Shown piece by piece: positions 62,488-64,000 of a stretch of 64,000 bases of DNA. The DNA is taken from the NCBI RefSeq assembly GCF_947499065.1, contig NZ_CANMMT010000004.1, positions 1 to 64,000 on the forward strand, given 5' to 3'. Position 1 is the stretch's first letter. Every line of letters begins with the position of its first letter. The translations under genes were made by a program, and so were the position numbers. The notes below the pieces were generated by a model. The model had not been told where the DNA came from and searched no databases. It saw only the letters and a list, made by a program, of their open reading frames with translations. The DNA comes from an uncultured Tenacibaculum sp. (GTDB lineage: Bacteria; Bacteroidota; Bacteroidia; Flavobacteriales; Flavobacteriaceae).

Positions 62488-62961
62488 ATGAAATACAGAC
62501 AACTTACTAAGGAACAATTTGAAGGATTACACGAAGAGTTTGCACGTTTTTTAGCATCACAAAGCATTGATGCCAAAGAATGGAAACAATTAAAAGAAGA
62601 AAAACCACACGTAGCTGAAGACGAAATGAATGTTTTTAGTGATGTTGTTTGGGACGATGTACTTACGAGAACCGAGTATTTAGAGCACTTTTCTTCTAAG
62701 GTTGTTAATTTATTTAAATGCGATGAGGAAGAAATGCATCGTATTGTAATAAAAATCGATAAAGATATTAATGTATTAGAGCAAGAAGGATTTGAATGGT
62801 TGATGAAAAATCCTAATGATGAGAAGATTGAGTTTTTTACAGGAACTAAAAAATATACAAACGAGAGAAATCCTGAAATTTTCGATTTAATAGAAAAAGG
62901 AAGTGCTATATCGAAAGGGGAGTTGTTTGAGTATTTTAATAAACTAGTTTCAAAAATCTAA
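62488..62961 (+). CDS. DUF6495-family protein
   Basis: 157 aa, cytoplasmic, acidic. MKYRQLTKEQFEGLHEEFAR and KWKQLKEE-like QLKEEKPHVAEDEMNVFSDV and VWDDVLTRTEYLEHFSSKVV match a flavobacterial family of unknown role (DUF6495). The ATG at 62488 touches the T run of the terminator, so the gene may be read through it or start with a leaderless-like transcript. The next in-frame ATG lies near residue 48, so no other start keeps the conserved N terminus. Confidence 0.82.
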   Translation: MKYRQLTKEQFEGLHEEFARFLASQSIDAKEWKQLKEEKPHVAEDEMNVFSDVVWDDVLTRTEYLEHFSSKVVNLFKCDEEEMHRIVIKIDKDINVLEQEGFEWLMKNPNDEKIEFFTGTKKYTNERNPEIFDLIEKGSAISKGELFEYFNKLVSKI

Positions 62962-62976
62962 GAGAATCCTTAAAAA

Positions 62977-64000
62977 TTAATAGGTAACTTTATTTCCATT
63001 AATAAATGTTTGAAGGCATTTAATGGTATGTAGTTTCTCTGTCTTTACTGAATAAGGATTTTTATCAAGAACAATAAAATCGGCATACTTTCCTTTTTCT
63101 AAAGAGCCAATTTTGTCTTCTTTGTGTATTTGATATGCGGCATTTATAGTTAAGGTTTTTATAGCGTCAAGAAGATTTAATCGTTCGTTGCCACCAATTA
63201 AACTATCTTTTTTGGTTTTTCTTTCAATTGCTGTTTGAATTAACCTAAAAGGATTACTTTCAAACATGGGTTGATCAGCATGTAACGTACTTACTATACC
63301 GGTGTTTAAAGCAGATTTGACAGGTAATATTTTAGAAGTCCTTTCTTCACCTAAAATAGAGGTATTTAAAGCATCTCCATAATAGAGTAAATGGTTTATG
63401 TGAAAACTAGGAAATAGGTTTAGTTTTTTTATTCTTAATAATTCTTTTTCAGGTAAAAGTAAACAATGTTCTAAGCGATGTCTAGAATTTTTAAAATCTA
63501 ATTCTTTATCAAGTTCTTCAAAAGCATTAATTACTTCAGTATTTGCAGCATCACCCTGAGCATGAATAGCTATTTGCCATCCATTATTATGGTATTTTGT
63601 AATAAACTCTTTCAATTCATCATTATCAATCAAAGCTTTTCCTTTAGAGTTAGTAGGAATGTGTAATTTGTTTTCAGTTAAGTCAGAGGTTAAATAAGGT
63701 TCATTAATATACATAGAACCTGTATATGGAGAACCATCATACCAGTGTTTAATTCCTATGATATCATAAAAATCGTTAGCCTTTCCTTTTGTTTCTGGTA
63801 AAATATAAGTCATATCATGACGTACATAAATAAAATGACGAGGAGTAGGTTTTCTTTTTGGTAATTGACCAATTAAAGCTAAAAAGTTACCTAATAAACT
63901 TGGTGTTTTATCAGATAAATGCTTCATTAAAATAAGTGGTTTGCTATCATTAATAGTTAAACCTGTAGAAACAATAGTTGTATTTCCATTTTTAGCATAA
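62977..64000 (-). CDS. Amidohydrolase, YtcJ-like (5' end outside the window)
   Basis: The frame remains open from the stop at 62977 to 64000, so the N-terminal part, with the first metal-binding His residues, is missing. Visible parts: WQIAIHAQGDAANTEVINAF, HRLEHCLLL, STLHADQPMFESNPF, and GSLEKGKYADFIVLDKNPY, all typical of amidohydrolase family 3. It probably hydrolyses an amide or N-acyl bond; the substrate is unknown. An ATG at 63927 exists but conserved reading continues upstream of it. It converges with the DUF6495 gene. Confidence 0.88.
   Translation of the reverse strand, partial: YAKNGNTTIVSTGLTINDSKPLILMKHLSDKTPSLLGNFLALIGQLPKRKPTPRHFIYVRHDMTYILPETKGKANDFYDIIGIKHWYDGSPYTGSMYINEPYLTSDLTENKLHIPTNSKGKALIDNDELKEFITKYHNNGWQIAIHAQGDAANTEVINAFEELDKELDFKNSRHRLEHCLLLPEKELLRIKKLNLFPSFHINHLLYYGDALNTSILGEERTSKILPVKSALNTGIVSTLHADQPMFESNPFRLIQTAIERKTKKDSLIGGNERLNLLDAIKTLTINAAYQIHKEDKIGSLEKGKYADFIVLDKNPYSVKTEKLHTIKCLQTFINGNKVTY

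Noticed and set aside
1..64000. CRISPR arrays, insertion sequences or prophage
   Set aside because: I saw no regularly spaced repeats, transposase motifs, terminal repeats or phage structural genes.

Overview
The window looks like a chromosomal segment of a marine-type Flavobacteriaceae bacterium (Bacteroidota), perhaps Tenacibaculum, Polaribacter or a close relative. The genus is inferred from gene content, not tested. Supporting points are the very AT-rich sequence, promoters with the Bacteroidota -7 element TAnnTTTG, almost no Shine-Dalgarno sites, secreted proteins and lipoproteins with short flavobacterial signal peptides, two aconitases in tandem, a LeuA without its C-terminal regulatory domain, and a DnaJ with a halved zinc finger.

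Layout. 1-150: the end of an rRNA operon (5S rRNA and terminator). 247-6270: a conserved helical protein of unknown function, then the leucine operon leuA-leuC-leuD-leuB. 6385-10156: an exported protein, a LytS/LytTR two-component pair, a SanA-like protein and a DUF4345 membrane protein. 10240-13895: an esterase, an AraC regulator, a maltose-O-acetyltransferase-like enzyme and a DinB-like protein, preceded by a decayed small membrane gene. 13923-19358: an accessory stretch of minus-strand, mostly unrecognised genes, including a tight run AlkB-like dioxygenase / 54-residue exported peptide / 468-residue unknown / two membrane proteins / SUKH-like protein. 19620-28930: ABC-F ATPase, GH18 lipoprotein, an MtfA-like protease fused to a SEC-C motif, small Crp/Fnr regulators, a duplicated tRNA-Ser(UGA) unit, aroC, and a radical SAM protein with a Crp/Fnr gene.

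28989-34388: a module consisting of a membrane AraC regulator followed by a small exported NTF2-like protein is present twice, around a DUF5916 outer-membrane protein; a shared GAATTATAAT element lies in the non-coding parts. 34437-36516: a Big_2 lipoprotein with an outer-membrane barrel. 36643-39283: pyruvate dehydrogenase E1-alpha and E2. 39426-48985: cell-envelope proteins including a VanX-like dipeptidase, a TlpA-like lipoprotein, an M1 peptidase, a DUF6702 protein and four consecutive paralogous exported CarboxypepD_reg-like proteins. 49056-50012: peptidase E and an orphan double-glycine, six-cysteine RiPP-like precursor.

50168-52420: grpE-dnaJ behind a sigma-54-like promoter, a candidate small RNA, and RNase P RNA (rnpB). 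52610-58039: acnB and a mitochondrial-type aconitase. 58132-60655: a YfcC-type transporter and an ArgE-like deacetylase. 60731-64000: a Crp-family regulator, a 16-bp palindrome, a duplicated-domain lipoprotein, a DUF6495 protein, and an amidohydrolase that runs off the right edge.

Functional themes are branched-chain amino acid synthesis, entry into and operation of the TCA cycle, protein folding, and a large envelope set controlled by several local regulators. The best candidates for something undescribed are the AlkB-to-SUKH run, the duplicated AraC/NTF2 modules with their repeated element, the orphan RiPP-like peptide, and the two Crp-family operator candidates that match the recognition helices of the adjacent regulators. 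No CRISPR array, insertion sequence or prophage was recognised.
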